Shown piece after piece: positions 31,590-43,014 of a DNA stretch of 64,000 bases. Below the pieces are notes generated by a model. That model had not been told where the DNA came from. It saw only the letters and a list, made by a program, of their open reading frames with translations, and made no database searches. Every line of letters begins with the position of its first letter. Within the stretch, counting starts at the first letter, position 1. The translations under genes were made by a program, and so were the position numbers. Origin of the DNA: Frateuria_A sp051900425 (GTDB lineage Bacteria; Pseudomonadota; Gammaproteobacteria; Xanthomonadales; Rhodanobacteraceae). The DNA is taken from contig NZ_JBHZGK010000008.1 in NCBI RefSeq assembly GCF_051900425.1, positions 113,527 to 177,526 of the forward strand, written 5' to 3'.

Positions 31590-32372
31590 TTACTGCGGCT
31601 TGACGGCCGCTTCGTCGTGCCGTTGCTGCTCTTGTCGAGCATGCTCACGGCGGAATTCTTCCAGCAATGCGCGGGACGTCTTGTCCAGCGCGCATTGCGC
31701 CAAAAGGTCGGGCCGGCGCAGCCAGGTACGTCCCAGCGACTGCTTCAGGCGCCAGCGGCGGATCGCCGCGTGGTCGCCGGAGAGCAGCACCTCCGGCACG
31801 TCACCCAGTGCGTCATGCACCGGCTTCGCGTAGTGCGGACAGTCGAGCAGCCCGTTCGAGAACGAATCCTGCTCGGCGGACTGCGCGTCGTTCAACGCGC
31901 CCTCCTGCAACCGGCCGACCGCGTCGATGACCACCGCGGCGCCCAGCTCGCCCCCGGACAGCACATAATCGCCGATGGAGAGCTCCTCGTCGACCTCGTG
32001 CGCCAGCAGGCGTTCGTCCACACCCTCGTAACGCCCACAGAGCAAGGCGATGCGCGGCGTCTTGGCCAGCGCTTCCACCCTGCCCTGCGTCAGCCGCGCT
32101 CCCTGCGGACTGAGGTAAATCACGTGCGCCGGTTCCGGCGCCGCCTCGCGCATGGCCTTCATGGCCGCCCGCAAGGGTTCGATCAGCATCACCATCCCGG
32201 GTCCGCCGCCGCAGGTGCGGCCGTCCACGGTGCGGTAGTTGTCGGTGGCGTAGTCGCGCGGGTTCCAGGTTTCCACCTGCAGCAACTGGCGCTGCTGCGC
32301 GCGTCCCACCACACCGACGGCAGCGCACTGGCGCATGAAGTCGGGAAACAGCGTGACGACGTCGATGCGCAT
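31590..32372 (-). CDS. trmD: tRNA (guanine-N1-)-methyltransferase TrmD
   Basis: The 260-residue SPOUT methyltransferase has MRIDVVTLFPDFM, GGGPGMVMLIEPL, and the knot residues IALLCGRYEGVDERLL and ELSIGDYVLSGGELGA. It methylates G37 of tRNAs that read CNN codons, preventing frameshifts. The operon position between rimM and rplS is the standard one. The C-terminal helical domain is complete. Confidence 0.98.
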   Translation of the reverse strand: MRIDVVTLFPDFMRQCAAVGVVGRAQQRQLLQVETWNPRDYATDNYRTVDGRTCGGGPGMVMLIEPLRAAMKAMREAAPEPAHVIYLSPQGARLTQGRVEALAKTPRIALLCGRYEGVDERLLAHEVDEELSIGDYVLSGGELGAAVVIDAVGRLQEGALNDAQSAEQDSFSNGLLDCPHYAKPVHDALGDVPEVLLSGDHAAIRRWRLKQSLGRTWLRRPDLLAQCALDKTSRALLEEFRREHARQEQQRHDEAAVKPQ

Positions 32373-32386
32373 CGGATCCTCGATTG

Positions 32387-32902
32387 CTAGAACTCCGGAT
32401 CCCAGTCCACCACCATGCGCCCGCCGGAAAGATCCACCGAACGCACGTAAGTCCCCTGGACGAAGGGCACCAGCCGCTCGCGCGTGCCGTCCCTCACCAC
32501 CACCACGTCGTTGGCGCCGGTGGCGAACAGGTGGCTGACCCGTCCGAGCACGACGCCCTCGGTGGTGACGACCTCCAGACCTTCGAGGTCGACCCAGTAA
32601 TACTCGTCCTTGCCAGGCGGTGGCAGCAGCTCGCGGGCGACGTAGATGTCCTGCCCGACCAGCGCGGCCGCCGCATCGCGGTCATCCACCCCCGGCAACT
32701 GGCAAACCAGCCCCTTGCCCTGCGGATGTCCCTTGATCCCGGCGACTTCCCTGACCTCGCCCGGCGCCTTTTCGAGCAGCCAGGGCTGGTACTTGAAGAT
32801 CTGCGTGCGAGGCTCGGTCCAGGATTCGATCTTGAGCCAGCCCTGCACGCCGTAAAGCCCGACGATGCGTCCGACCAGGACGCGCCGACCGGCTGTATCC
32901 AT
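32387..32902 (-). CDS. rimM: Ribosome maturation factor RimM
   Basis: The 171-residue protein has the N-terminal beta-barrel with VLVGRIVGLYGVQGWLKIESWTEP and the C-terminal PRC-barrel with YYWVDLEGLEVVTTEGVVLGRVSHLFATGANDVVVV and MVVDWDPEF at the end. RimM binds S19 and helps mature the 30S head. It starts 2 nt after the rpsP stop, so they are translationally linked. Confidence 0.97.
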   Translation of the reverse strand: MDTAGRRVLVGRIVGLYGVQGWLKIESWTEPRTQIFKYQPWLLEKAPGEVREVAGIKGHPQGKGLVCQLPGVDDRDAAAALVGQDIYVARELLPPPGKDEYYWVDLEGLEVVTTEGVVLGRVSHLFATGANDVVVVRDGTRERLVPFVQGTYVRSVDLSGGRMVVDWDPEF

Positions 32903-32904
32903 GC

Positions 32905-33162
32905 TTAGGCAGCAGCCTGCTGCTTGCCGGCTTCCTTGAGCAGGGCGGCGACCTTGTCGGTCAGCTGGGCACCCTTGCCCACCCACTCGTTCACGCGCTC
33001 GACGTTGAGCTCGAGGCGCTTGTCCTTGCCGGACGCGACCGGGTTGTAGAAGCCCACGTTCTCGATGCTGCGACCGTCGCGCTTGTTGCGCTGGTCGGTC
33101 ACGACGACGTGGTAGAACGGGCGGCCCTTGGCGCCACCGCGCGAAAGACGAATCTTGACCAT
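32905..33162 (-). CDS. rpsP: 30S ribosomal protein S16
   Basis: The 85-residue protein starts MVKIRLSRGGAKGRPFYHVVV and continues DQRNKRDGRSIENVGFYNPV, the S16 signature. GGAGC precedes the ATG at 33162; the longer upstream frame is not protein-like. It is the first gene of the ribosomal operon. A 217-nt gap with no gene separates it from ffh and probably carries the operon promoter. Confidence 0.98.
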   Translation of the reverse strand: MVKIRLSRGGAKGRPFYHVVVTDQRNKRDGRSIENVGFYNPVASGKDKRLELNVERVNEWVGKGAQLTDKVAALLKEAGKQQAAA

Positions 33163-33379
33163 AAGTAAAAGCTCCAGAGGTGCCGGCCGCGCCGGCAGCA
33201 CGCACGGGATCCGCGCGCGGTAAACGCGGCATTTTAGTGGAATTTCGGTAAAAGGGAAGACCTTGGCGGGGAGCGGGGTGTCAACCGCGGGCTCCTGCAA
33301 GACGGCATCGCCAGAACGAGGCGCCCGGCTTGGCCGGGAACGGCACCTTTCCTGTTCCCAGAGCCCGCCCCACCGCGAA

Positions 33380-34762
<1,383 letters not shown>

Positions 34763-34796
34763 GGCGGGCTACGGGTTCGGCAGGAACAAGCAGGTC

Positions 34797-34805
34797 AATA
34801 TATCA
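34797..34805 (-). promoter_or_regulatory. Extended -10 promoter element for ffh
   Basis: On the minus strand the sequence TGA-TATATT stands about 35 nt before the ffh start codon. It matches an extended -10 box (TGn followed by a -10 hexamer). No clear -35 was seen, which fits an extended -10 promoter. The AT-rich hexamer stands out in a G+C-rich intergenic region. Confidence 0.5.
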
Positions 34806-34926
34806 GAGGCCCCGGTCCCCGGCCCTAAACGGCTCGCGCCTTCGGATCGCTTTCCGCACTCCCGCCTCCCGGACCGGCCCGGCGTACCCAAATGCGCCAA
34901 AGGCTCGTTCAACGCGACTTGGCCGT

Positions 34927-35760
34927 ATGCGACACTTCCCGCTCATGCTGCCCGCCCTCTCGCTCACTGCCATCGTCTGCTACCTGCTCGCCGTCGGCCT
35001 GCTTGCCTGGCCACTGTTCGGGCGCGGGACGGCGAAGCCCTCGCCGGCCTGGCAACGCCCCGCCCTGGCGGTGGCGATGGTGGCCGTGCTGGCGCATGCC
35101 GGCGTGCTGCTGGGCATGCACCGAGGCGCGCTGGACCTGCATTTCTTCGCGGCACTCTCGCTGGTCGCCTGCGTGGTCTCGGCGCTCACGCTGTTCGTCA
35201 ACCTGAGCCGGCCGGTTGCCGCGCTCGGCGTGGTGGTCTTTCCGCTGGCAGCGCTGTTTGTCCTCTTCGACATGTTTGCGAAGCCGACCGTACCGGTCGC
35301 CATGGACTGGCAGATAAAACTGCACGTATCGCTCGGACTGGTGGCCTTCGGCTTTCTGTCGATCGCGGCGGTACTGGCCATCGGGCTTGCGGTCCAGGAA
35401 CGCGGCCTGCGCCACAGGCAGTTTGGCCCCTGGTTGCGTGCACTGCCGCCGCTTACGCTGACGGAAACGCTGCTGTTCCGCGTCATCGCTGCCGGCTTCG
35501 CCCTGCTCACACTTACGCTGGTAACCGGCGCGCTGTTCGTGGACAACCTGTTCGGCCAGCACCTGGTGCACAAGACCGTGCTGTCGATCGTCGCCTGGCT
35601 GGTGTTCGGCGTACTGCTCTACGGCCGCTGGCGTTTCGGATGGCGCGGGCGCCGCGCGGTCAACCTCACGCTGATCGGCATGGCTGTGCTGGTGCTGGCT
35701 TTCTTCGGTACGAAGTTCGTGCTGGAGGTGATCCTGCACCGACCGTTACCGCGCCTGTAA
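34927..35760 (+). CDS. ypjD: CcsA/YpjD-like inner membrane protein (cytochrome c assembly family)
   Basis: The 277-residue protein has eight predicted membrane segments and resembles CcsA/CcmC-family proteins: HVSLGLVAFGFLSIAAVLAIGLAVQERGL, and LTETLLFRVIAAGFALLTLTLVTGALF, with the heme-ligand-type histidines in KLHVS and HLVHKTVLSIVAWLVFGVLLYGRW. The YpjD group has no proven role but is always found next to ffh in Gammaproteobacteria, as here. An ATG at 34945 (MLPALSL) is an alternative start. The WWxxD heme motif of true CcsA is not seen. Confidence 0.85.
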   Translation: MRHFPLMLPALSLTAIVCYLLAVGLLAWPLFGRGTAKPSPAWQRPALAVAMVAVLAHAGVLLGMHRGALDLHFFAALSLVACVVSALTLFVNLSRPVAALGVVVFPLAALFVLFDMFAKPTVPVAMDWQIKLHVSLGLVAFGFLSIAAVLAIGLAVQERGLRHRQFGPWLRALPPLTLTETLLFRVIAAGFALLTLTLVTGALFVDNLFGQHLVHKTVLSIVAWLVFGVLLYGRWRFGWRGRRAVNLTLIGMAVLVLAFFGTKFVLEVILHRPLPRL

Positions 35761-35833
35761 CTCGACCCGGCCGCAGGGTGGGTTTCTGCCCTCCTTGCCG
35801 GTACCCAGGCAGATGGGCTGAGCCCGGCGGGCG

Positions 35834-37225
35834 TCAGGCGTCGCGGCAGGCGTCGATGGCCTGGGACAGGCGCTCCACGCCGATGACCTCCATTTCGCCC
35901 ACCTTGCCCTTCTTCGGCGCATTGGCCTTGGGCACGATGGCCCTGCGGAAGCCGTGCGTGGCGGCTTCCTTCAGGCGCTCCTCGCCATTGGGTACCGGGC
36001 GGATCTCGCCGGAGAGGCCGACCTCGCCGAAGGCGATGGTCTTGTCCGGCAGCGGACGGTCGCGCAGCGAGGACAGCACCGCCAGCAGCACCGGCAGGTC
36101 GGCCGCGGTTTCCTGCACGCGGATGCCGCCGACCACGTTGACGAACACGTCCTGGTCGTAGGCCGCCACGCCGCCGTGACGGTGCAGCACCGCCAGCAGC
36201 ATGGCCAGACGGTTCTGCTCCAGGCCCAGCGCCACGCGGCGCGGGTTGCCCAGCGAGCTCTGGTCGACCAGCGCCTGCACCTCGACCAGCAGCGGGCGGG
36301 TGCCCTCGCGGGTGACCATCACGGCGCTGCCGGAGGTCGGCCCCGCGTGCGCGGAAAGGAAGATCGCCGACGGATTGGGCACTTCGCGCAGGCCCTTGTC
36401 GGACATGGCGAATACGCCCAGCTCGTTGACCGCGCCAAAGCGGTTCTTGAACGCGCGCAGCACGCGGAAGCGGCTGCCCGACTCGCCCTCGAAGTACAGC
36501 ACCGCGTCGACCATGTGCTCGAGCACGCGCGGCCCGGCGATGCCGCCCTCCTTGGTGACGTGGCCGACCAGGAACACGGACGTGCCGGTTTCCTTGGCGA
36601 AGCGGGTCAGCTTGGCGGCCGACTCGCGCACCTGGCTGACCGAGCCGGGCGCCGCGGTGAGAAGCTCGGTCCAGATGGTCTGGATGGAGTCGATCACCAG
36701 CACGTGCGGTCGCGTGGCGATGGCCTGTTCGAGGATGCGCTCGATGCAGGTTTCCGCCAGCGCCTGCAGCGGCTCCAGCGGCAGACCGAGACGTTGCGCC
36801 CGCGCCGCGACCTGGGAGAGCGACTCCTCGCCAGTGACATACACGCTCGCCAGGTGGGCACCCAGCGTGCCCAGCATCTGCAGCAGCAACGTGGATTTGC
36901 CGATGCCCGGGTCGCCGCCGATCAGCACCACCGACCCCTGCACCAGGCCGCCGCCAAGCACGCGATCGAGTTCGCCAATGCCGGTGTGGGTGCGCGCCTC
37001 GGTGGTTGCAGCCACGGCGGTGAGGGGTGTGACCCTGGCCGCCCCGGCTGCGTTGCCGGCGTAGCTGGAGCGCTGTGCCCCCACCGAGGCCTTCGCCGTG
37101 GTCGATGGTGCCAGCACGACTTCGCTCAACGTGTTCCACACGCCGCATTCGACGCACTGGCCCTGCCACTTGGAGTGCTCGGCGCCGCAATCGGTGCAGA
37201 CGTAGGCGGTCTTGGCCTTGGCCAT
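35834..37225 (-). CDS. radA: DNA repair protein RadA
   Basis: The 463-residue protein has an N-terminal C4 zinc finger (YVCTDCGAEHSKWQGQCVECG), a RecA-like ATPase core with GGDPGIGKSTLLLQ, the RadA-specific KNRFG motif in FKNRFGAVNELGVF, and a C-terminal Lon-like domain with GGIRVQETAADLPVLLAVLSS. RadA promotes branch migration in recombination. An insert of low complexity after the zinc finger (about residues 40-70) is slightly longer than usual. It is in a minus-strand run with alr and dnaB but separated by repeats. Confidence 0.97.
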   Translation of the reverse strand: MAKAKTAYVCTDCGAEHSKWQGQCVECGVWNTLSEVVLAPSTTAKASVGAQRSSYAGNAAGAARVTPLTAVAATTEARTHTGIGELDRVLGGGLVQGSVVLIGGDPGIGKSTLLLQMLGTLGAHLASVYVTGEESLSQVAARAQRLGLPLEPLQALAETCIERILEQAIATRPHVLVIDSIQTIWTELLTAAPGSVSQVRESAAKLTRFAKETGTSVFLVGHVTKEGGIAGPRVLEHMVDAVLYFEGESGSRFRVLRAFKNRFGAVNELGVFAMSDKGLREVPNPSAIFLSAHAGPTSGSAVMVTREGTRPLLVEVQALVDQSSLGNPRRVALGLEQNRLAMLLAVLHRHGGVAAYDQDVFVNVVGGIRVQETAADLPVLLAVLSSLRDRPLPDKTIAFGEVGLSGEIRPVPNGEERLKEAATHGFRRAIVPKANAPKKGKVGEMEVIGVERLSQAIDACRDA

Positions 37226-37303
37226 GGGGTGTTCCGGTAGTCGAAGGCGAGGAGCTTAGCCCGCCCCGCTCGCACGGGGCGAGACAGCGCGTGCCGGTTT
37301 CGC

Positions 37304-37380
37304 CTGTAGGAGCGCACCCTGTGCGCGACCGCGCGGCATCGCCGTGCATGGCGGTCGCTCGCACGAGGCGCTCCTACAGG
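37304..37380. repeat. Single TGTAGGAGCGCACC palindromic repeat
   Basis: One copy of the REP-like element also found three times at 19993-20357. It begins CTGTAGGAGCGCACC and ends with the inverted GGCGCTCCTACAG, with GTGCGCGACCG in the middle. It fills the 170-nt gap between alr and radA. Confidence 0.8.
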
Positions 37381-37395
37381 GGGGCAACGGACCGC

Positions 37396-38484
37396 TCAAC
37401 TTTCGTCTTCGACGAACAGCACGCGGCGGGTCATGCCGCAGGTGAGGTCGTAGCTGATGGTGCCGGCGTGGCGGGCGATGGTTTCCACCGGCAGGCTCTC
37501 GCCCCACAGCGTGACGCGATCGCCGACTTTCGCCTGCGGTGCGTCGCGCAGGTCCAGCGTGATCAGGTCCATCGACACCCGGCCGATCAGCGGCACGCGG
37601 GTGTCGCCGACCAGCACGGGCGTCCCGCTGGCGGCGCTGCGCGGATAGCCGTCGCCGTAGCCGACGGCCGCGACGCCGACCGGCATGTCCTCCGGGCAGC
37701 TCCAGGTGCCGTTGTAGCCGATGCGTTCACCCTTGGCGATCCGGTTGATGGCGATCAATCGTGTGGCCAGGGTCATCGCCGGGCGGAAGCCGAACTCGGC
37801 GCCGCTCTTGCCCTCGACCACCGACAGGCCATACAGCAGGCCGCCGGTGCGCACCCAGTCGGCACGCGCCTCGGGCCAGCCGAGCACGGCGGCGGAATTG
37901 GACAGCGAACGCGGGCCCTCCAGTCCACGCGTCGCTTCGGCGAAGCGCTCGATCTGCGCGCGGGTCTGTTCGCCACCGAAGACTTCCGAGTCCGAGAAAT
38001 GGCTGAGCAGCCCGATCTCCGCATCCAGCCCGGGCATCGCGGCCAGCCGCGCGTGCACGCCGGCCACGCGCTCGGGGGCAAAGCCCAGGCGGTGCATGCC
38101 GCTGTCGATCTTCAGCCACACGCGCAGGCGGCCGCGTCCCGGCCGCGCCTCGGCCAACCAGTGGAGCTGGGTTTCGTGGTGAATGGCTGCGTCCAGTTGC
38201 AGGCGCTGCATTTCGGCGATGTCGCCGGCCTGGTCGGGGCCGGACAGGACCACGATCCGCTGGCGATGGCCGGCCGCGCGCAGGCGCAGCCCGTCGCCCA
38301 GGGCGGCCACCGCGAAGCACTCGGCCTCGGCATCCAGCGCACGGGCCACGCGCTCCAGGCCGTGGCCGTAGGCATCGGCCTTGACGACCGCCATCACACG
38401 CGCTGGCGCGGCCAGCGCCTTGATGCGCGCGAGGTTGTGGCGCAGTGCGCCCAGGTGAATGGTGGCAGTGGTGGTGCGGCTCAT
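37396..38484 (-). CDS. alr: Alanine racemase
   Basis: The 362-residue PLP enzyme has the Schiff-base lysine in MAVVKADAYGHGLERVARAL (about residue 35), the barrel segment KIDSGMHRLGF, and the catalytic tyrosine loop RIGYNGTW in the C-terminal beta domain. It makes D-alanine for peptidoglycan. The arrangement dnaB-alr is common in proteobacteria. The start ATG at 38484 encodes MSRTTTATIHLGALRHNLARI. Confidence 0.97.
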   Translation of the reverse strand: MSRTTTATIHLGALRHNLARIKALAAPARVMAVVKADAYGHGLERVARALDAEAECFAVAALGDGLRLRAAGHRQRIVVLSGPDQAGDIAEMQRLQLDAAIHHETQLHWLAEARPGRGRLRVWLKIDSGMHRLGFAPERVAGVHARLAAMPGLDAEIGLLSHFSDSEVFGGEQTRAQIERFAEATRGLEGPRSLSNSAAVLGWPEARADWVRTGGLLYGLSVVEGKSGAEFGFRPAMTLATRLIAINRIAKGERIGYNGTWSCPEDMPVGVAAVGYGDGYPRSAASGTPVLVGDTRVPLIGRVSMDLITLDLRDAPQAKVGDRVTLWGESLPVETIARHAGTISYDLTCGMTRRVLFVEDES

Positions 38485-38497
38485 CGGGGTGGCGGAA

Positions 38498-38579
38498 ACC
38501 GGGAATGGAAAATGGTTAATCGTTGAAAGCGAGGCAACGCCGGCAGCGCTTGCTGTTGCCCACGGACGATTCCCGATTC
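38498..38579. repeat. Diverged GGGAATC-type inverted repeat between dnaB and alr
   Basis: GGGAATGGAAAATGG (from 38498) and GATTCCCGATTC (to 38579) form a degenerate inverted pair with the same heptamer motif as at the argF-argG junction. It occupies most of the 102-nt gap between the dnaB stop and the alr start, again placing a downstream start codon next to a possible hairpin. Confidence 0.6.
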
Positions 38580-38586
38580 ACGGCTT

Positions 38587-39984
<1,398 letters not shown>

Positions 39985-40084
39985 GGGTTGGGTTTCCTCG
40001 CAGACTGTGCCGTACCGCCGGCGACGGCGGGCACACGAGGGAAGAGGATACGCGGCAGGTTCTCAGCCGACGAGACAATAAGTC

Positions 40085-40114
40085 TGTGGATAAGCTGTGG
40101 GGGGCGGTGGATAA
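40085..40114. promoter_or_regulatory. Two DnaA-box-like 9-mers upstream of dnaB
   Basis: On the minus strand TTATCCACA (40085-40093) is a perfect consensus DnaA box, and TTATCCACC (40106-40114) differs at one base; they are 12 nt apart and in the same orientation. They lie about 100-130 nt before the dnaB start. The 408-nt gap holds no gene; the rest is filled mainly by a palindromic repeat. DnaA may regulate dnaB from here. Confidence 0.5.
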
Positions 40115-40136
40115 CGCGCAGGGTCGGTGCGTCGCA

Positions 40137-40372
40137 GGGCTTCCCCCATCCGCCCTTCGGGCGCCTCCCCCACCGAGCGGGGGAAGGATCCAGGGCGCGG
40201 CGCGCACTCCGAGCCACCCCTTGAACGGAGAGCCCGCACTCCGAGCCTCCCCTTGAACGAAGAGCCCACACTCCGAGCCCCCCTTGAACGGAAAGCCCGC
40301 GCCCCGAGCCTTCCCCCGTGAACACGGGGGAAGGTGCCGACAGGCGGATGAGGGGGCGCCCTCGCCGGATAC
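40137..40372. repeat. Palindromic repeat element with CTTCCCCC/GGGGGAAGG ends
   Basis: The element begins GGCTTCCCCCATCCGCC and ends GGCGGATGAGGGGGC, an imperfect inverted repeat. Internal hairpins such as CGGGGGAAGG pairs occur. The centre (about 40195-40310) has three and a half direct units of about 32 bp of the type CACTCCGAGCC..CCCTTGAACG. A similar element lies at 56967-57147 and a piece at 59611-59660. It carries no gene and looks like a small non-autonomous mobile or REP-derived element. Confidence 0.75.
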
Positions 40373-40392
40373 GCGCGCCCTTCGGAGACCCG

Positions 40393-41253
40393 TCAGCGGG
40401 CTGCCGTCTCCAAAGCCTGATAGTCCTCGTCGGACAGCGCCAGCTGCGCGGCCCCGACGTTCTCGCGCAGGTGCTCGACCTTGGAGGTGCCAGGGATCGG
40501 CAGCATCACCGGCGAGCGCTTGAGCAGCCAGGCCAGCGCGACCTGCCCGTTGCTGGCACCCAGGCGCTGGGCGATGCGGCTGAGCACCGAGTCGGGCGCG
40601 GCCAGGTCGCCGGCAGCCAGCGGGTACCAGGGAATGAAACCGATGCCCTGCTGCTCGCAATAGTCCAGCACTGCCTCGCTCTTGCGGTTGGCCAGGTTGT
40701 AGAGGTTCTGCACGGTCGCGACCGGAAAATGCCGGCCCGCCGCCTCGATTTCCTCCACACCGACTTCGCTCAGGCCCACGTGCCGGATCAGCCCTTCCCT
40801 GCGCATCTCGGCGATCACCTGGAACTGTTCCTCGCGCGGCACCTTGGGGTCGACGCGGTGCAACTGCCACAGGTCGATGCGCTCCACCCCCAGCCGACGC
40901 AGGCTCATCAGCACGCACTGGCGCAAGTACTCCGGTCGTCCCACCGGCGCCCAGATGTCCGGGCCGTGGCGGGTCAGGCCGCCCTTGGTGGCGATCAGCA
41001 AGCCGTTGTATGGATGCAGCACCTCGCGTAGCAGGTCTTCGCTCACGAACGGGCCGTAGCTGTCGGCGGTGTCGATCAGGTCTACACCCAGTTCCGGCAG
41101 GGCGCGCAGGGTGGCGCGCGCGCCCTCGGGATCGGCCGGCTCGCCCCAGATGCCCTTGCCGGTGACGCGCATGGCGCCGAAGCCCAGGCGGTTGACCGTG
41201 ATGTCGCCGCCGATCTTGAACTGGCCGGCGGCCGCAGCGTTGAAATCGTGCAT
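40393..41253 (-). CDS. Aldo/keto reductase
   Basis: The 286-residue TIM-barrel enzyme has the catalytic residues in DTADSYGPF (Asp, Tyr), LIATKGGL (Lys) and LWQLHRVDP (His), and the NADPH-binding end LLKRSPVMLPIPGTSKVEHLRENV. The sequence GFGAMRVTGKGIWGEPAD is typical of the oxidoreductase group related to pyridoxal reductase and the YdbC type. The substrate is unknown; detoxification of aldehydes is likely. AGGAG precedes the ATG at 41253. Confidence 0.92.
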   Translation of the reverse strand: MHDFNAAAAGQFKIGGDITVNRLGFGAMRVTGKGIWGEPADPEGARATLRALPELGVDLIDTADSYGPFVSEDLLREVLHPYNGLLIATKGGLTRHGPDIWAPVGRPEYLRQCVLMSLRRLGVERIDLWQLHRVDPKVPREEQFQVIAEMRREGLIRHVGLSEVGVEEIEAAGRHFPVATVQNLYNLANRKSEAVLDYCEQQGIGFIPWYPLAAGDLAAPDSVLSRIAQRLGASNGQVALAWLLKRSPVMLPIPGTSKVEHLRENVGAAQLALSDEDYQALETAAR

Positions 41254-41364
41254 GGAAGCTTCTCCTGTCGGGCGCAGACCTCCGGTTATGGGGGCACGCG
41301 ACGACGAGGCAAGCACGCCTGTCCGGTCATCCTTGGTGACGGCTCGCCCGGCAAGGAGACATAG

Positions 41365-42123
41365 ATGGTTCCGTTGTGGTTGCAGGCAGCGTTCTGGGGC
41401 TTCGTCGCCGGCGCGGCGTTGCTGATCGGCGCGGCGATCGGCTATTTCGCCAAGGTGCCCCAGCGGGTGATCGCCAGCATCATCGCGTTCGGCAGTGGCG
41501 TGCTGATCTCTGCGCTCTCCTTCGAGCTGATGGACGAGGCCTACAAGCGCGGCGGATTCGACTCGACGGCGATCGGTTTTTTGGGCGGTGCGATCGTGTA
41601 TTCGGCGGTCAACTGGTATCTGGCGCGCAACGGCGCCAAGCATCGCAAGCGCTCCGGCAACCAGCAGCCATCGGAGAGCCAGCAAGGCGGCAGCGGCCTG
41701 GCGATCGCCGCGGGCTCGCTGCTCGACGGCATTCCCGAGTCGATCGTGATCGGCCTGAGCATGCTCAAGGGCGGTGCGGTAAGCCTGGTGGCAGTCGCGG
41801 CGATCTTCCTTTCCAACATTCCCGAGGGCCTGTCCAGCGCCGCCGGCATGCGCAAGGCCGGACGTTCGATCGGCTATGTTGCCGGCGTGTGGGTAGGCAT
41901 CGCGGTGATTTCGGGCATCGCTTCACTGGTCGGTTACGCGGTGTTCCAGCACTTCTCGGTCGAGGTGGTGGCGGCGACCACGGCGGTGGCCGCCGGCGCG
42001 ATCCTGGCCATGCTGGCGGACACGATGATGCCCGAGGCCTTCGAGCACGCGCACGACCTGGCCGGACTCATCACGGTGGTGGGGTTCCTGGCCGCGTTTG
42101 TGCTCAGCAAGCTCGGCGGCTGA
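41365..42123 (+). CDS. ZIP family metal transporter
   Basis: The 252-residue membrane protein has about eight helices, and the two ZIP metal-site motifs LLDGIPESIVIGLSM (helix IV) and IFLSNIPEGLSSAAGM (helix V). A hydrophilic loop with KHRKRSGNQQPSESQQGG lies between helices III and IV. MLADTMMPEAFEHAHDL in the last part is His/Glu-rich. It probably imports or exports divalent metal; the ZIP group with this IPES/IPEG pattern is not well defined. AAGGAGA precedes the ATG. It stands alone. Confidence 0.88.
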   Translation: MVPLWLQAAFWGFVAGAALLIGAAIGYFAKVPQRVIASIIAFGSGVLISALSFELMDEAYKRGGFDSTAIGFLGGAIVYSAVNWYLARNGAKHRKRSGNQQPSESQQGGSGLAIAAGSLLDGIPESIVIGLSMLKGGAVSLVAVAAIFLSNIPEGLSSAAGMRKAGRSIGYVAGVWVGIAVISGIASLVGYAVFQHFSVEVVAATTAVAAGAILAMLADTMMPEAFEHAHDLAGLITVVGFLAAFVLSKLGG

Positions 42124-42132
42124 ATGCCGCGG

Positions 42133-42399
42133 CTAGCGCAGCTGGCTGTCCTTGCTGCCGCGGCGGTTGTAGCCGCTCACCGCGCGCTGCGCCTTGTCCT
42201 GCGCCTCCTGGCAGGCCACGCACAGCCGCACGCCGGGCACGGCCTTGCGCCGGGCCTCGGGAATCGGCGCATCGCACTCCTCGCAGTGGCTCAGGCTCGG
42301 CCCCTGCGGCAGCATGCTGCGCGCGCGCTTGATCGCGTCCTTCACGGTCGCGTCGATCTGGTCCTGTACGGCGCCATCGCCGGCCCAACCGATCGCCAT
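42133..42399 (-). CDS. Small TraR/DksA-type zinc-finger protein
   Basis: The 88-residue protein has a short helix pair followed by a C4 zinc finger: HCEECDAPIPEARRKAVPGVRLCVACQ (C-x2-C-x17-C-x2-C), the TraR/YbiI group. Unlike the DksA paralogue at 20426-21694, the zinc site here is intact, but the long coiled coil is lacking. TraR-like proteins bind in the RNA polymerase secondary channel. The ATG at 42399 follows GGAGA. The function of the YbiI group is unknown. Confidence 0.88.
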   Translation of the reverse strand: MAIGWAGDGAVQDQIDATVKDAIKRARSMLPQGPSLSHCEECDAPIPEARRKAVPGVRLCVACQEAQDKAQRAVSGYNRRGSKDSQLR

Positions 42400-42476
42400 G
42401 GCGGTCTCCGGAAACAAGTCGGAGCACGAATGTTACCGTGGCGCCCGTGAACGCGGCCCCGGCAGCGGAGTCAAGC

Positions 42477-42944
42477 ATGCCCCTCACCAGCGCCGGCATC
42501 CTGATGTACCGCCTGGACCAAGGGGTGCCGCAGGTCCTGCTCGCCCATCCGGGCGGTCCGTTCTGGCGCCGGCGCGATGAAGGCGCATGGATGCTGCCCA
42601 AGGGCGAGCTGCTGCCGGATGAGGACGCCGAGGTGGCTGCACGGCGCGAGTTCGGCGAGGAGCTCGGCGCACCCGCCCTGGGTCCGCTGCATCCGCTGGG
42701 ACGCCTGCGCCAGCGCGGCGGCAAGTGGGTCGAGGCGTTCGCGCTGGCCGGCGACTTCGACACCGCCGCGTTGCGCAGCAACATGTTCGAGCTGGAGTGG
42801 CCGCCGCATAGCGGCCAGCGTGCCAGCTTCCCGGAAATCGATCGGGTCGCCTGGTTCACCCTGGCCCAGGCGCGCGGGAAGATCCTGCCCAGCCAGTCCG
42901 AGCTGATCGACCGCCTGGAGGCTCACCTGGGACGCGGGGGATAG
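42477..42944 (+). CDS. NUDIX hydrolase
   Basis: The 155-residue protein has an N-terminal TSAGILMYRL and a Nudix box beginning PKGELLPDEDAEVAARREFGEELG (G-x5-E-x7-RE-x2-EE-x-G), around residues 43-65. The form resembles the group predicted to hydrolyse diadenosine or NTP derivatives with PFWRRRDEGAWMLPKGEL. GGAG lies before the ATG at 42477. The substrate is not determined. It overlaps nothing and is followed by a small RNase-like gene. Confidence 0.9.
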   Translation: MPLTSAGILMYRLDQGVPQVLLAHPGGPFWRRRDEGAWMLPKGELLPDEDAEVAARREFGEELGAPALGPLHPLGRLRQRGGKWVEAFALAGDFDTAALRSNMFELEWPPHSGQRASFPEIDRVAWFTLAQARGKILPSQSELIDRLEAHLGRGG

Positions 42945-43014
42945 CCACGGGCCGACACCGGCTCACGGCAATGCGCTCACGCCCCCTGGCCCGACGCTTC
43001 GCTTGAATGCGCCG

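Noticed and set aside
40195..40310. Short direct repeats of about 32 bp that might suggest a CRISPR array
   Set aside because: Units are contiguous with no unique spacers of constant size, they are imperfect, and they lie inside a palindromic element that recurs elsewhere; no cas genes are near.
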